Assembly: GCA_041571855.1 (NCBI GenBank)
Contig: JBFFTH010000041.1
Location: 1-14,247 of the forward strand
Source of the DNA: JACKOF01 sp041571855
GTDB lineage: Bacteria > Pseudomonadota > Gammaproteobacteria > Pseudomonadales > Porticoccaceae
DNA: 14,247 nucleotides
Reading direction: 5' to 3'
Shown: one piece after another, positions 1 to 7,251 of the stretch
Layout of the letters: each line of letters begins with the position of its first letter
Numbering within the stretch: the stretch's first letter is position 1
Position numbers and translations under genes: made by a program
Notes under the pieces: generated by a model
Database searches by the model: none
What the model saw: the letters and a program-made list of their open reading frames with translations, nothing else
What the model was told of the DNA's origin: nothing

Positions 1-882
1 ATTTTCGGCCGCTTTCAGGCGCTGTTGCAGGCCGGTCTGGTTGGCCACCTGAATCGCCAGCCCCGGCCGCGCATTTAATTCCAGCAGCATTGGACCGCGA
101 TTTTTATCCAGCACAATATCCGCGCCGATATAGCCAAGGCCAGTGATCTCGGCACAGCGGGCGGCGAGATCGAGGATATCGTCCCAGCAGGGAATCACCA
201 GCCCCTCAAAGCGCGCGTGGGTATCCGGGTGCTCTGTTACCAGATGTCCATTCTGCACAGCGCAAATGGCACTGCCAGTGGCAATATCAATGCCGATACC
301 CACAGCCCCCTGGTGCAGATTGGCCTTGCCGTCGGACTCGTGTGTTGCACAGCGCATCATGGCCATCACCGGCACACCGCGGTAGACAATCACCCGAATA
401 TCCGGCACACCCTCGTAACTGTAGGCAATCAGCGTCGGGTCAAAGTCAATCAGGGCTTCAATCATGGCCTTGTCATTGCGACCACCGAGACTGTACAAAC
501 CGGAAAGAATATTGGAGATGTCGCGGCGAATGTCCCGCTCATCAATGCGCACGCCGGAGGATTTAACGTACTTGTCGCCATCCCTGCCAACAATAACAAT
601 AATGCCTTTGCCGCCACTACCCTGTGATGGCTTGATCACAAAGCCGTCATATCGCACCAGCTTTTCAACAATAGAGTTCACCTGAAACTGATACTCCACC
701 ACGCCGTAGAGCTCGGGCGTCGGGATATTATGTGACAGTGCCAGATGCTTGGTTTTCAGTTTGTCATCCACCAGCGGATATTTTTTCCGCGGGTTACTTT
801 TTCCAATCACGCCGATGTTGCGCTGGTTCATACCGACAATGCCCAGCTTTTTCAGCGTAGATGGGGAAACAAGGCGGATCAT
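1..882 (-). CDS. RimK-related ATP-grasp ligase (alpha-L-glutamate ligase-like), 3' end cut by window
   Basis: The visible 294 codons begin MIRLVSPSTLKKLGIVGMNQ and show an ATP-grasp fold. A glycine-rich nucleotide loop (VIKPSQGSGGKGI) lies near residues 82-94. The metal-binding strand LLELNARPGL lies near 266-275, with Glu268 and Asn270 as likely Mg ligands. The N-terminal NPRKKYPLVDDKLKTK block is typical of the alpha-L-glutamate ligase-like family (TIGR02291 type). Family members probably form an amide bond between an amino acid and a peptide or small acceptor using ATP in the cytoplasm; the acceptor is not known to me. The ATG overlaps the stop of the upstream membrane-protein gene as ATGA, so the two are translationally coupled. 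The family is normally a little over 300 residues, so only a short C-terminus should be missing. Family identity is firm; the substrate is not. Confidence 0.93.
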   Translation of the reverse strand, partial: MIRLVSPSTLKKLGIVGMNQRNIGVIGKSNPRKKYPLVDDKLKTKHLALSHNIPTPELYGVVEYQFQVNSIVEKLVRYDGFVIKPSQGSGGKGIIVIVGRDGDKYVKSSGVRIDERDIRRDISNILSGLYSLGGRNDKAMIEALIDFDPTLIAYSYEGVPDIRVIVYRGVPVMAMMRCATHESDGKANLHQGAVGIGIDIATGSAICAVQNGHLVTEHPDTHARFEGLVIPCWDDILDLAARCAEITGLGYIGADIVLDKNRGPMLLELNARPGLAIQVANQTGLQQRLKAAEN

Positions 883-2402
883 CGCATTTTCGCCATATCC
901 CGAAACCGGTACAACTCGGACAAGCGATAACCGGTATATTTGCCCAGCAACAGAATGATCGCCAGCAGGCAGAACAACAATTCGGGGAAGTTGAATGTCA
1001 AATGCTCTACCCAGCGCAGACTCATCGCCAGGTAGGCCAGCACCGCCACCAGCAGGCTGCCTGTGCCCTGTATCAGCACCTCGTGACCACCTTCCTCTTC
1101 CCACAGAATCGACATGCGCTCGATCGTCCAGGACAGGATAATAATCGGAAAGAATGTCACCGAGAGTGCGTAATCAATCCCCAGCCGGTAACTGATTACA
1201 GCCAGCACCGCCATCAGCAGAATCACCACAATCACCACTGCCGATATCCTGGCGACCAGCAACAAGTTCATGTGACTGAGATAGGAACGAATCCATAACC
1301 CGGCCACCACCATGAGGATAAAGATAGGCAGGCCAACAACAAGCGTCGTCTGCAAAAATGCCAGCGCTATCAAAATCGGCATAAAGGTGCCGGACGTTCG
1401 AATTCCGACCAGAATACGCATGATCGCCACAACCAGTGCCGCAACTGGAATCAGCAACATGCCTTTGAATACCCCCTGCTGCTCAACCGGCAGCGAGTAA
1501 ATCGAAAAATCGAGCAGCGAGTGTTTCTCCGATCGTGCGCTCTTGGCAATCACTGCCCTGGCCGGCAGGTTGTTTCTCACCAGGGCAAACTCCTGAGAGG
1601 AATCGCGCCCACCGATCACGCTGAGTACAGACTGATCGCCACGCAGCCAGAGAAAAAAATCTTCGGGCAATCCCGGCCTGGCGTTTTCCGGGTCATATAC
1701 AACCCAGTCCCTACCATTGTGAATTTCAAGCAAACTGGTCATCACCTGGCGGCGGCGCCCGTCCTCGAGCGCAATTCCCCGCAGGCGCCTGGCTGGTATA
1801 CCCGCGAATGCGAGCACGTCCAGCATCACTGCCACCCGGTCTTCCTTGTAGGTGCTCAGCAGAAATTGCACATCCTGATCCTGCCTGTCGGGCAAAAACC
1901 GTTTCAGCAGCAGTGCCGCGAAGCTCTCGGCACCTGAGGAACGGGATTGCAGCACTTCCACCAGGCGAGTGACCGCAGCCTGCTGGTCCTCCCCCAGCAG
2001 TGGCGCTTTCACCGCGCCCGGCAATTGCGGCAACAGTCGCACCTCCCTGGCTTTGAGCGCCTGGATTTTGTAATAGAGTGTCGTCGGTTGCAGCAGGTTT
2101 TGGCGCGTCCACAGGGCATAACGACCATCACTTTCTTCAGTCACCGAAAAACCGAAGCCGGAAGATGCAAAATTCTCGTCAACAATCGCCCAGCCTGTAT
2201 CTTCAGAGGGCAGTTTCAGGCGAACCTTCACCGGACCATCATCGGGCTTGAAATGGATTTTGGATTCGATGGTCCAGACGTCCCGGTATTCTCCGGGAAA
2301 CAGGGGAAACTCGAGGACCAGTATTTTATAGAGGGTAAAGCCGAACCCCAAGATGAACAAACCCAGAGCAACCAGGGCAATTTGGGTTCTTGAGGCTACC
2401 AT
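879..2402 (-). CDS. Inactive transglutaminase-like domain fused to seven transmembrane helices
   Basis: This 507-residue inner-membrane protein has one N-terminal helix (about residues 7-29). A largely periplasmic region of about 275 residues follows, then a hydrophobic block from about 309 to 487 that fits seven helices. Residues about 150-250 resemble a transglutaminase core: AGIPARRLRG matches the helix after the usual nucleophile, and GRDWVVYDPEN matches the strand that ends in the catalytic Asp. The Cys position falls in YKEDRV, and the preceding His position falls in VMTSLLEI. Cys and His are therefore absent and the domain should not be catalytic; the only Cys is within a late membrane helix. 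In known gammaproteobacterial neighbourhoods this architecture sits between a RimK-like ligase and a retropepsin-like protease, as here. The ATG lies 5 nt after the protease stop, with AGGGA just upstream. A periplasmic binding or signalling role is inference. Confidence 0.92.
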   Translation of the reverse strand: MVASRTQIALVALGLFILGFGFTLYKILVLEFPLFPGEYRDVWTIESKIHFKPDDGPVKVRLKLPSEDTGWAIVDENFASSGFGFSVTEESDGRYALWTRQNLLQPTTLYYKIQALKAREVRLLPQLPGAVKAPLLGEDQQAAVTRLVEVLQSRSSGAESFAALLLKRFLPDRQDQDVQFLLSTYKEDRVAVMLDVLAFAGIPARRLRGIALEDGRRRQVMTSLLEIHNGRDWVVYDPENARPGLPEDFFLWLRGDQSVLSVIGGRDSSQEFALVRNNLPARAVIAKSARSEKHSLLDFSIYSLPVEQQGVFKGMLLIPVAALVVAIMRILVGIRTSGTFMPILIALAFLQTTLVVGLPIFILMVVAGLWIRSYLSHMNLLLVARISAVVIVVILLMAVLAVISYRLGIDYALSVTFFPIIILSWTIERMSILWEEEGGHEVLIQGTGSLLVAVLAYLAMSLRWVEHLTFNFPELLFCLLAIILLLGKYTGYRLSELYRFRDMAKMR

Positions 2403-2407
2403 GTTCC

Positions 2408-3025
2408 CTACCTGGCCGTGGTGTGGTGACGACTGACATCCACGATCGCGATATCAGTCAAAAAGTTGCGCCCTATCAACAGGGGGTACTCAAAGTCGGT
2501 CCTGTCAGACAGCGTGACCTCGATCAGCTCCTTAATCTCGCCCAGCTCCACCCAGAGCTTTACCACATAACGGCGCTCGGATGGCACCCCTGCAGTCTGC
2601 TTGATTCGAACCTTTCGCCGCAACCGCCTCTCCAGTTCTGCAACCTCACCCGACTGCGGATCAATCAGCTTGAAATGGACATAGCGTTTACCGTCCTTTT
2701 CTACCAGCTGAATGTCTTCTGCGTGAATGGATGTGGTTTCAGCTCCGGTGTCAATTCGCGCTTCAAGCCTTAATCCGGAGGGGTTGACTGTCACCCATTC
2801 CACTGCGCCGATAATGGGAAAGTGCATCTTGCCGGCGGTGGTCGCCATCGGCGGCAACTTGGCCGGCACTTCCCTGGTGACGATTTTCTCAACGACAATC
2901 TTTTCCGGCGCCGGGCATTCCGGCACTTCAACCTCGGGGCAGGATGGCTCCACCACGGGGGGCGTCACACTGCAGCCGGCAGTCAACAGCACAGAACACA
3001 GAAGAATGAGGGTTAGCCTATACAT
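2408..3025 (-). CDS. Outer-membrane lipoprotein with retropepsin-type aspartic protease domain (PF05618 / RimB-like)
   Basis: The product is 205 residues from the ATG at 3025. It opens with a lipoprotein signal ending in LLTAGC, with lipidated Cys18; Ser at +2 favours the outer membrane. A Pro/Glu/Val-rich spacer (about residues 22-58) leads to the protease domain. There, ARIDTGAETTSIHA (Asp92-Thr-Gly) is the aspartic protease flap motif, and PLLIGRNFL near 181-189 is the second conserved strand. The family was once called an ATP-dependent zinc protease, but the DTG motif says retropepsin-like and probably a homodimer. A GTG 51 nt upstream (3076) would add 17 residues before the signal peptide, so I prefer the ATG, although no strong Shine-Dalgarno precedes it. 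It is first in the operon with the membrane protein and ligase. It may cleave or sense a periplasmic peptide related to the ligase product; this is inference. Confidence 0.9.
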   Translation of the reverse strand: MYRLTLILLCSVLLTAGCSVTPPVVEPSCPEVEVPECPAPEKIVVEKIVTREVPAKLPPMATTAGKMHFPIIGAVEWVTVNPSGLRLEARIDTGAETTSIHAEDIQLVEKDGKRYVHFKLIDPQSGEVAELERRLRRKVRIKQTAGVPSERRYVVKLWVELGEIKELIEVTLSDRTDFEYPLLIGRNFLTDIAIVDVSRHHTTAR

Positions 3026-3047
3026 AGGGTTGAGAGTAGTGAAGTAT

Positions 3048-3085
3048 TGACTGAATGTATAGTCAGAGATCCGCACATTCAGTCA
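3048..3085. repeat. 11-bp perfect inverted repeat with 16-bp spacer
   Basis: TGACTGAATGT (3048-3058) pairs exactly with ACATTCAGTCA (3075-3085). A third AGTCA (3061-3065) lies inside the spacer. No T-tract follows on the minus strand, so this is not a standard intrinsic terminator for the dehydrogenase. It overlaps the predicted start of transcription of the protease operon and fits an operator or a 5' leader hairpin. Confidence 0.6.
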
Positions 3086-3086
3086 T

Positions 3087-3115
3087 ATTATTTGCGTTAA
3101 TCTTATTTGCGTTAA
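3087..3115 (-). promoter_or_regulatory. Candidate sigma-70 promoter for the protease / transglutaminase-like / ligase operon
   Basis: On the minus strand, TTAACG (3115-3110) is followed after 17 bp by AATAAT (3092-3087). These match the -35 consensus at 4 of 6 and the -10 at 5 of 6 positions. Both elements come from the tandem 15-bp duplication. Transcription would start near 3080, leaving about 55 nt of leader before the ATG at 3025. This is read by eye and has no experimental support. Confidence 0.4.
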
Positions 3116-3117
3116 TC
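3088..3117. repeat. Perfect tandem duplication, 2 x 15 bp
   Basis: TTATTTGCGTTAATC occurs twice back to back (3088-3102 and 3103-3117) without a mismatch. The right copy overlaps the stop codon of the acyl-CoA dehydrogenase (3116-3118). It may be a slippage duplication; its period helps set the spacing of the candidate promoter. Confidence 0.9.
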
Positions 3118-4264
3118 ACTTGAACAGAGAACGGCTGATCAGCTCCAGCATAACCTCGGAAGTACCACCGTAAATTCTCTGCACACGGGCATCCACATAG
3201 GCCCTCGAGACCCCATACTCGCTCATGTAGCCATAACCACCATGCATTTGCAGGCAGACATCGGCCACCCGGCTCTGCATTTCACAGGCAGCATACTTCG
3301 CCATACTGACCAATGTCGCGTCCAGTTCGCCCGTCTCAAAGCGTTCGATACACTCGTTAACCAGAGCCCGGTTAAGGCGAATATCCGTGGCCGCCCTGGC
3401 CAGTTCAAACCGGGTATTCTGGAGGCGTGAGACAGGCCCGCCAAATACCTGGCGCTGGTTGACATAGTCGATGGTCTGCTCCAGCAAACCCTCGGCAGCA
3501 CCCACGGCACCCACCGCCAGAGACAGGCGCTCGCGGGGCAGTTCATTCATCAGTATCGCAAAGCCCCTGTCGACCTCGCCGAGAATTGACGAGGCCGGTA
3601 CGCGCACATCCTCAAAGAAAAGTTCTGAGGTGTCGGATGCATGCAATCCGATCTTTTCAAGATTGCGTCCACGGGTGAACCCCGGCGTGCCCGCATCGAC
3701 CAGAAACAGGGATGTACCCGTCGCGCCCTTGACCCCGAGATTGGTACGCGCGGCCAGAATCACCAGATCGCAAAGCTGGCCATTGGTAATAAAAATTTTT
3801 GAACCATTGATCACGTAATCCTCGCCCTCTCGCCTGGCGACGCTGCGTATCCCCTGCAAATCGCTGCCCGCACCCGGTTCTGTCATGGCGATCGCAGCCA
3901 CGCATTCACCGGATACCATTTTCGGCAGGTACTTCTGCTTCTGCTCTTCAGAGCCATTGTTGAGGATATAGTGAGCACAAATGTCTGAGTGAACTGCCAT
4001 CGATGCAGAAAAAGAACAGCAGTTGGCGCGCGCGAACTCCTCCAGGATCAGCATGGCAAAATGGAAACTGGTCCCGAAACCACCATACTGCTCGGGAACA
4101 TCGACCGCCAGCAAGCCCTGCTCGCCCAGCCTGTTCCAGATTTTCCGGGGAACAATTTCGTCTTTTTCCCACTGCCCGTAATGGGGCAGAATTTCTGCCT
4201 GGATAAATCGCCTCACATTGTCGCGAAACAGTTCAAGCTCTTCTCTCAGTTGCGGATCCTGCAC
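3116..4264 (-). CDS. Acyl-CoA dehydrogenase, long-chain/isovaleryl-type active site
   Basis: This FAD-dependent enzyme oxidises an acyl-CoA to the 2-enoyl-CoA and passes electrons to ETF. The 382 residues are full length. AIAMTEPGAGSD (about 125-135) is the flavin-binding signature, and MHGGYGYMSEYGVSRAYVDA is the C-terminal signature region. At the position of the catalytic Glu of medium-chain enzymes, here IYGGTSE, there is Gly366. The base is more likely Glu245 in the helix starting RERLSLA, as in long-chain and isovaleryl enzymes. The GTG start at 4264 is supported by GGGAGG (4275-4270) five bases upstream. It diverges from the crotonase gene at 4422, which would hydrate its product type. 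Chain length and branching of the substrate cannot be read from sequence alone. Confidence 0.95.
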   Translation of the reverse strand: MQDPQLREELELFRDNVRRFIQAEILPHYGQWEKDEIVPRKIWNRLGEQGLLAVDVPEQYGGFGTSFHFAMLILEEFARANCCSFSASMAVHSDICAHYILNNGSEEQKQKYLPKMVSGECVAAIAMTEPGAGSDLQGIRSVARREGEDYVINGSKIFITNGQLCDLVILAARTNLGVKGATGTSLFLVDAGTPGFTRGRNLEKIGLHASDTSELFFEDVRVPASSILGEVDRGFAILMNELPRERLSLAVGAVGAAEGLLEQTIDYVNQRQVFGGPVSRLQNTRFELARAATDIRLNRALVNECIERFETGELDATLVSMAKYAACEMQSRVADVCLQMHGGYGYMSEYGVSRAYVDARVQRIYGGTSEVMLELISRSLFK

Positions 4265-4314
4265 TTCAGCCTCCCGGGTAAAAAAATGTTGCTCAGGGTA
4301 TGGAACAGCTAGTG

Positions 4315-4323
4315 ATCATAGCA
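4315..4323 (-). promoter_or_regulatory. Candidate extended -10 promoter for the acyl-CoA dehydrogenase
   Basis: The minus strand reads TGC-TATGAT (4323-4315), an extended -10 with 5 of 6 matches to TATAAT plus the TG dinucleotide. No good -35 lies 17 bp upstream, which an extended -10 can tolerate. The start would be near 4308, giving about 44 nt of leader before the GTG at 4264. Confidence 0.4.
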
Positions 4324-4366
4324 GCAACCTGCCCCGAAGCGAGCCGGCAACCGGGGGCAACTGGAA

Positions 4367-4395
4367 TGAAAACTGCGCTCCGACTGGGATATACT
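4367..4395 (+). promoter_or_regulatory. Candidate promoter for the divergent crotonase gene
   Basis: TATACT (4390-4395) is a good -10 element about 26 nt before the ATG at 4422. The -35 match (TGAAAA, 4367-4372, 17-bp spacer) is weak. TTGCCGGC (4395-4402) lies directly after the -10, and its reverse complement GCCGGCAA is at 4343-4350. Together they could mark a regulator site shared by both divergent genes, but GCCGGC is common in GC-rich DNA. Confidence 0.3.
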
Positions 4396-4421
4396 TGCCG
4401 GCCTGAAAACAGGAAGCACCC

Positions 4422-5186
4422 ATGACAGAAAAAAGCCATATCGACCTTTCCTACCGGGGAAATATCGCCTGGATTCGCCTCAATAATCCTGAAAAACACA
4501 ATGCACTATCGGCAGAGGATATTGCGCATTTCATCACTCTTCTGGAAACCGTAGAGCGAAGTGAATCAGACCGGGTACTGGTCATCACCGGCAGCGGCGA
4601 CAAGACCTTTTGCTCCGGCGCTTCTCTTTCCAACCTCGCCGAGGGCAAGGTGACAGGCGACAAGTTTTCGCCGCTCACCGCCAAGGTCGCGGCGATGAAA
4701 ATACCCACCATCTGTGCCATTAATGGCAGCGTCTACGGCGGCGGTGTCGAACTGGGGCTGTGCTGCGATATCCGCATCGGTGTCAGGAACATGCGCATGT
4801 TTGTCCCCCCGGCCCGTTTCGGCCTCTGCTACCCCGCCGCCGGTATCCAGCGCTACGTGACGCGGCTCGGCCCTACCACGGCCAAGCGGATACTGGTTTG
4901 CAGTGAAGAATTCAACAGTAAGCAGTTGCTCAAGCTGGGCTACCTCACGCATCGTGTCAAGGCCGCTGAGCTGGAAGCCTTCGCACAGGAAATGGCAGAG
5001 CGCATCTCCCGCCTGGCACCGCTGGCGGTACAGGCGATGAAACGAATCTGTGACCGGTCCGCCGAGGGAAGCCTCGCTGCCGGGGAAGCAGAGGCACTGG
5101 TCAGTCAATGCCGTGAATCGGCTGATTACCGGGAGGGTATGGCCGCTATCGCCGAGAAACGGCAGGCAGTTTTCGTCGGCAGGTGA
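4422..5186 (+). CDS. Crotonase-family protein (enoyl-CoA hydratase/isomerase-like) with altered active site
   Basis: The 254-residue protein has the crotonase fold. The first oxyanion-hole loop is FCSGAS (about 63-68), and the second is NGSVYGGGVELGL (101-113), which keeps Glu110, the counterpart of rat hydratase Glu144. The second catalytic Glu (Glu164 in rat, in a P-E-x-x-x-G motif) is replaced: the segment reads VPPARFGLCYP, with Pro130 or Ala131 at that position. Simple syn-hydration normally needs both Glu residues, so this may be an isomerase, a decarboxylase, a thioester hydrolase or a specialised hydratase. The ATG is preceded by CAGGAAG. It is the only plus-strand gene in the window and diverges from an acyl-CoA dehydrogenase, so a shared CoA-ester substrate is likely. 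The exact reaction is unresolved. Confidence 0.92.
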   Translation: MTEKSHIDLSYRGNIAWIRLNNPEKHNALSAEDIAHFITLLETVERSESDRVLVITGSGDKTFCSGASLSNLAEGKVTGDKFSPLTAKVAAMKIPTICAINGSVYGGGVELGLCCDIRIGVRNMRMFVPPARFGLCYPAAGIQRYVTRLGPTTAKRILVCSEEFNSKQLLKLGYLTHRVKAAELEAFAQEMAERISRLAPLAVQAMKRICDRSAEGSLAAGEAEALVSQCRESADYREGMAAIAEKRQAVFVGR

Positions 5187-5275
5187 TGGCGAAATCAGGC
5201 TGGGGGTCAACGGGCAGAAAACCGCAACCACCCCTTTACTCGCTCCATTGGGGCGGGCAGCCATGACACCCGCGT
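5187..5275. other. Convergent intergenic spacer, no clear terminator
   Basis: The crotonase gene (plus) and the hydrolase gene (minus) end here, tail to tail. The only hairpin I find is CCACCCC paired with GGGGCGG, with one mismatch, a 15-bp loop and no T-tract. No small gene or repeat of note is visible. Confidence 0.5.
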
Positions 5276-6259
5276 TTACTTTTCCATGGAAAGGGGGAAC
5301 GACCTGATATAGCGGCCAATATCGCTCAGGGCCTCGCGGGAACCGGGCAGCAGAGGCGCAAAGGTCTGGAAAGCATGAAACTGCCCCTGGTAAATATCCA
5401 TTTTCAGCTCAACGCCCTGCTCAGCCGCACGCTCTGCGAATGTTTTGACCTGGTCTATAAAAATTTCCCTTGCGCCCACTTGCAGGTAGGTCGTCGGTAA
5501 CCTGCCGAGGTCGCGGCCAGTAAAATCGACGTCCCCATGGCGCAAGTCAGCTCCGGCCATATAGAGATTGATCCAGCCGAGGATAAGCTCCCGATCGAGA
5601 ATGTCGAAAGGAGCCTCGGTTCGCATGCTGTCATCATTGTTGCCCGGCTCAACCCAGGGAGAAATCAGCACCAGGCCCGCAGGCTGCTGGATGCCCTGCA
5701 ACTCTGACAGAGCCAGCGCCGTCGAGACTGCGAGCGCACCGCCGGCGGAATCCCCGGCCAGGAATACCGGACTGTCTTTATTTTCGCGCAGCACCTCTGT
5801 TGCCACGGCAAGGCAGTCGCGGTTGGCTGCCGGGTAGGCGTGCTCCGGCGCCAGTGAATAGTCAACGGCCAGAACCCGGGCCTGGCTTTCCACGGCAATA
5901 TGGGCCAGCACATTGTGATAGCCGTCAACACTGCCGATCACGTAACCGCCGCCGTGGAAGTAGATCACGATGGGTTCAGGTTCACTGTCACACTCTGGTC
6001 GGCACCACAGGCATGGGACCCCCGCAATTTTCAACGCCTCGAAGCGGACTTGTCTCTGGCGGGGCGCACGGATTTTCAGCAGGGCCTGGCGTTTTCGCAA
6101 CCAGGCTATGGGCTGGTGTTTTGATGCATCCAGCAGCAACTTCAGGAAGCGGCAGAAAAACTCCGCCCGCAGCGAACGGCTTGCCGGCTTTTGGGGGGAG
6201 CGCAACAGGCTGATAAAGGCCCTCGACATGAAGGCCAGAATATCCAGCCAGGCTCGCAT
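5276..6259 (-). CDS. Alpha/beta hydrolase, hormone-sensitive-lipase (family IV) esterase type
   Basis: The product is 327 residues. The family IV oxyanion motif is FHGGGYVIGS (101-110). The nucleophile elbow AGDSAGG places Ser171 as the nucleophile. REIFIDQ (Asp269) and QFHAFQTF (His295) complete the triad. The family hydrolyses carboxylic esters of short to medium acyl chains; a thioesterase or lactonase activity cannot be excluded. The N-terminal 40 residues are basic and partly hydrophobic, like the cap of this family rather than a clear signal peptide, so a cytoplasmic location is likely. The ATG at 6259 shares its A with the phosphotransacetylase stop (TGATG), which fixes the start and shows translational coupling. 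As the last gene of the catabolic operon it could release an acid or alcohol feeding the pathway; this is inference. Confidence 0.92.
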   Translation of the reverse strand: MRAWLDILAFMSRAFISLLRSPQKPASRSLRAEFFCRFLKLLLDASKHQPIAWLRKRQALLKIRAPRQRQVRFEALKIAGVPCLWCRPECDSEPEPIVIYFHGGGYVIGSVDGYHNVLAHIAVESQARVLAVDYSLAPEHAYPAANRDCLAVATEVLRENKDSPVFLAGDSAGGALAVSTALALSELQGIQQPAGLVLISPWVEPGNNDDSMRTEAPFDILDRELILGWINLYMAGADLRHGDVDFTGRDLGRLPTTYLQVGAREIFIDQVKTFAERAAEQGVELKMDIYQGQFHAFQTFAPLLPGSREALSDIGRYIRSFPLSMEK

Positions 6260-7224
6260 CAATCCCGGCTCACCTGCAGAGCGGCAATGGCGGCTGCATC
6301 AACAATATCGCCGGCGCTACAACCCCGGGACAGGTCAATCCAGGGCTTGTCCAGTCCCTGCAGGATCGGACCTATCGCCTTGGCACCGCCCAATCGCTCG
6401 GTAATCTTGTAGGCGATATTTCCCGCATCCAGATCCGGGAAAATGAACACGTTCGCCTCGCCAGCCACCTTTGACCCCGGCGCTTTTTTCGCCGCTACTT
6501 CCTTTACAAAGGCTGCGTCAAACTGCAGTTCACCATCCACATCCAGATTCGGGCACATCCCTTGAACGATATCCAGGGCCTCGCGCACCTTGTCCACGTC
6601 GGGGTGACTGGCAGAACCCCGGGTGGAGAATGACAGCAGAGCCACCCGCGGTGTTGTGCCGATTAAAAGCCGGTGACTTGTTGCACTGTCGATGGCGATC
6701 TGGGCAAGCTGTTGCGCATCGGGACTGGGGTTTACCCCGCAATCGCCAAAGGTCATCACCCGCTGCGGGTGTTCCATCAGGAAAACACTGGAAACCAGCC
6801 GGCTGCCGGTCGCGAGCCCGATGCCCTTCAGGCAGGCACGGATAACGTCGCTGGTGGAGGCAATCGAACCGGCCACACCGGCATCGACATAGCCGATATG
6901 CACCAGCACCGCGCCGAGCAGAAGCGGGTCATCGCGCAATTGCGCCGAGGCCTCTGCCATCGTCAACCCCTCTTTTTCCCTGCGCCTGCAAAACGCCTCT
7001 GCGGCTCGCTCAAACCAGGCCCCGGAATCTGCCTGCTGCCAGAAAACTTCACAGCCCTCCGGCACATCGGCGGCACTTTCGAGCACCACTGGGCGGCATA
7101 TCTGCCCGGCAAGAATATCGTCAATCGCAGAGATAACGCGCGCATCACCCTGCTCGGGGAAAATAATCCTGCGACGGAGTTTTTCGGCCTTTGCTCTTAT
7201 CTGGTCAAGAATACTATCTGTCAA
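6259..7224 (-). CDS. Phosphotransacetylase, short single-domain type (phosphate acyltransferase)
   Basis: The 321 residues correspond to the bare catalytic domain; the roughly 700-residue proteobacterial Pta carries extra N-terminal domains. Recognisable blocks are RRREKEGLT, GSIASTSDVIRACLKGIG, APGSKVAGEANVFIFPDLDA and the C-terminal DLSRGCSAGDI. The last retains the Ser-Arg and Asp spacing known from Methanosarcina Pta (Ser309, Arg310, Asp316). The enzyme exchanges acyl-CoA and phosphate for acyl phosphate and CoA. No acetate or butyrate kinase gene is adjacent. The only start before the conserved region is TTG at 7224, with AAAAGG 10-12 nt upstream, and an in-frame stop lies shortly before it. 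It is 27 nt after the AtuA-related gene and overlaps the hydrolase gene. Placement inside a CoA-ester operon suggests it acts on an acyl-CoA of that pathway, not necessarily acetyl-CoA. Confidence 0.9.
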   Translation of the reverse strand: MTDSILDQIRAKAEKLRRRIIFPEQGDARVISAIDDILAGQICRPVVLESAADVPEGCEVFWQQADSGAWFERAAEAFCRRREKEGLTMAEASAQLRDDPLLLGAVLVHIGYVDAGVAGSIASTSDVIRACLKGIGLATGSRLVSSVFLMEHPQRVMTFGDCGVNPSPDAQQLAQIAIDSATSHRLLIGTTPRVALLSFSTRGSASHPDVDKVREALDIVQGMCPNLDVDGELQFDAAFVKEVAAKKAPGSKVAGEANVFIFPDLDAGNIAYKITERLGGAKAIGPILQGLDKPWIDLSRGCSAGDIVDAAAIAALQVSRD

Positions 7225-7251
7225 GGGTTCGCAACCTTTTCTCTGTCTGGT

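Noticed and set aside
3026..3076. Longer protease lipoprotein starting at GTG 3076
   Set aside because: The extra 17 residues would precede the lipoprotein signal peptide and would begin within or beyond the predicted leader; ATG 3025 gives a normal signal.
3048..3085. The 11-bp inverted repeat as an intrinsic terminator of the dehydrogenase gene
   Set aside because: No run of T follows the stem on the minus strand and the 16-bp loop is long; an operator or leader role fits better.
5187..5275. Possible bidirectional terminator between the convergent genes
   Set aside because: The only stem (CCACCCC/GGGGCGG) has a mismatch, a long loop and no T-tract on either side.
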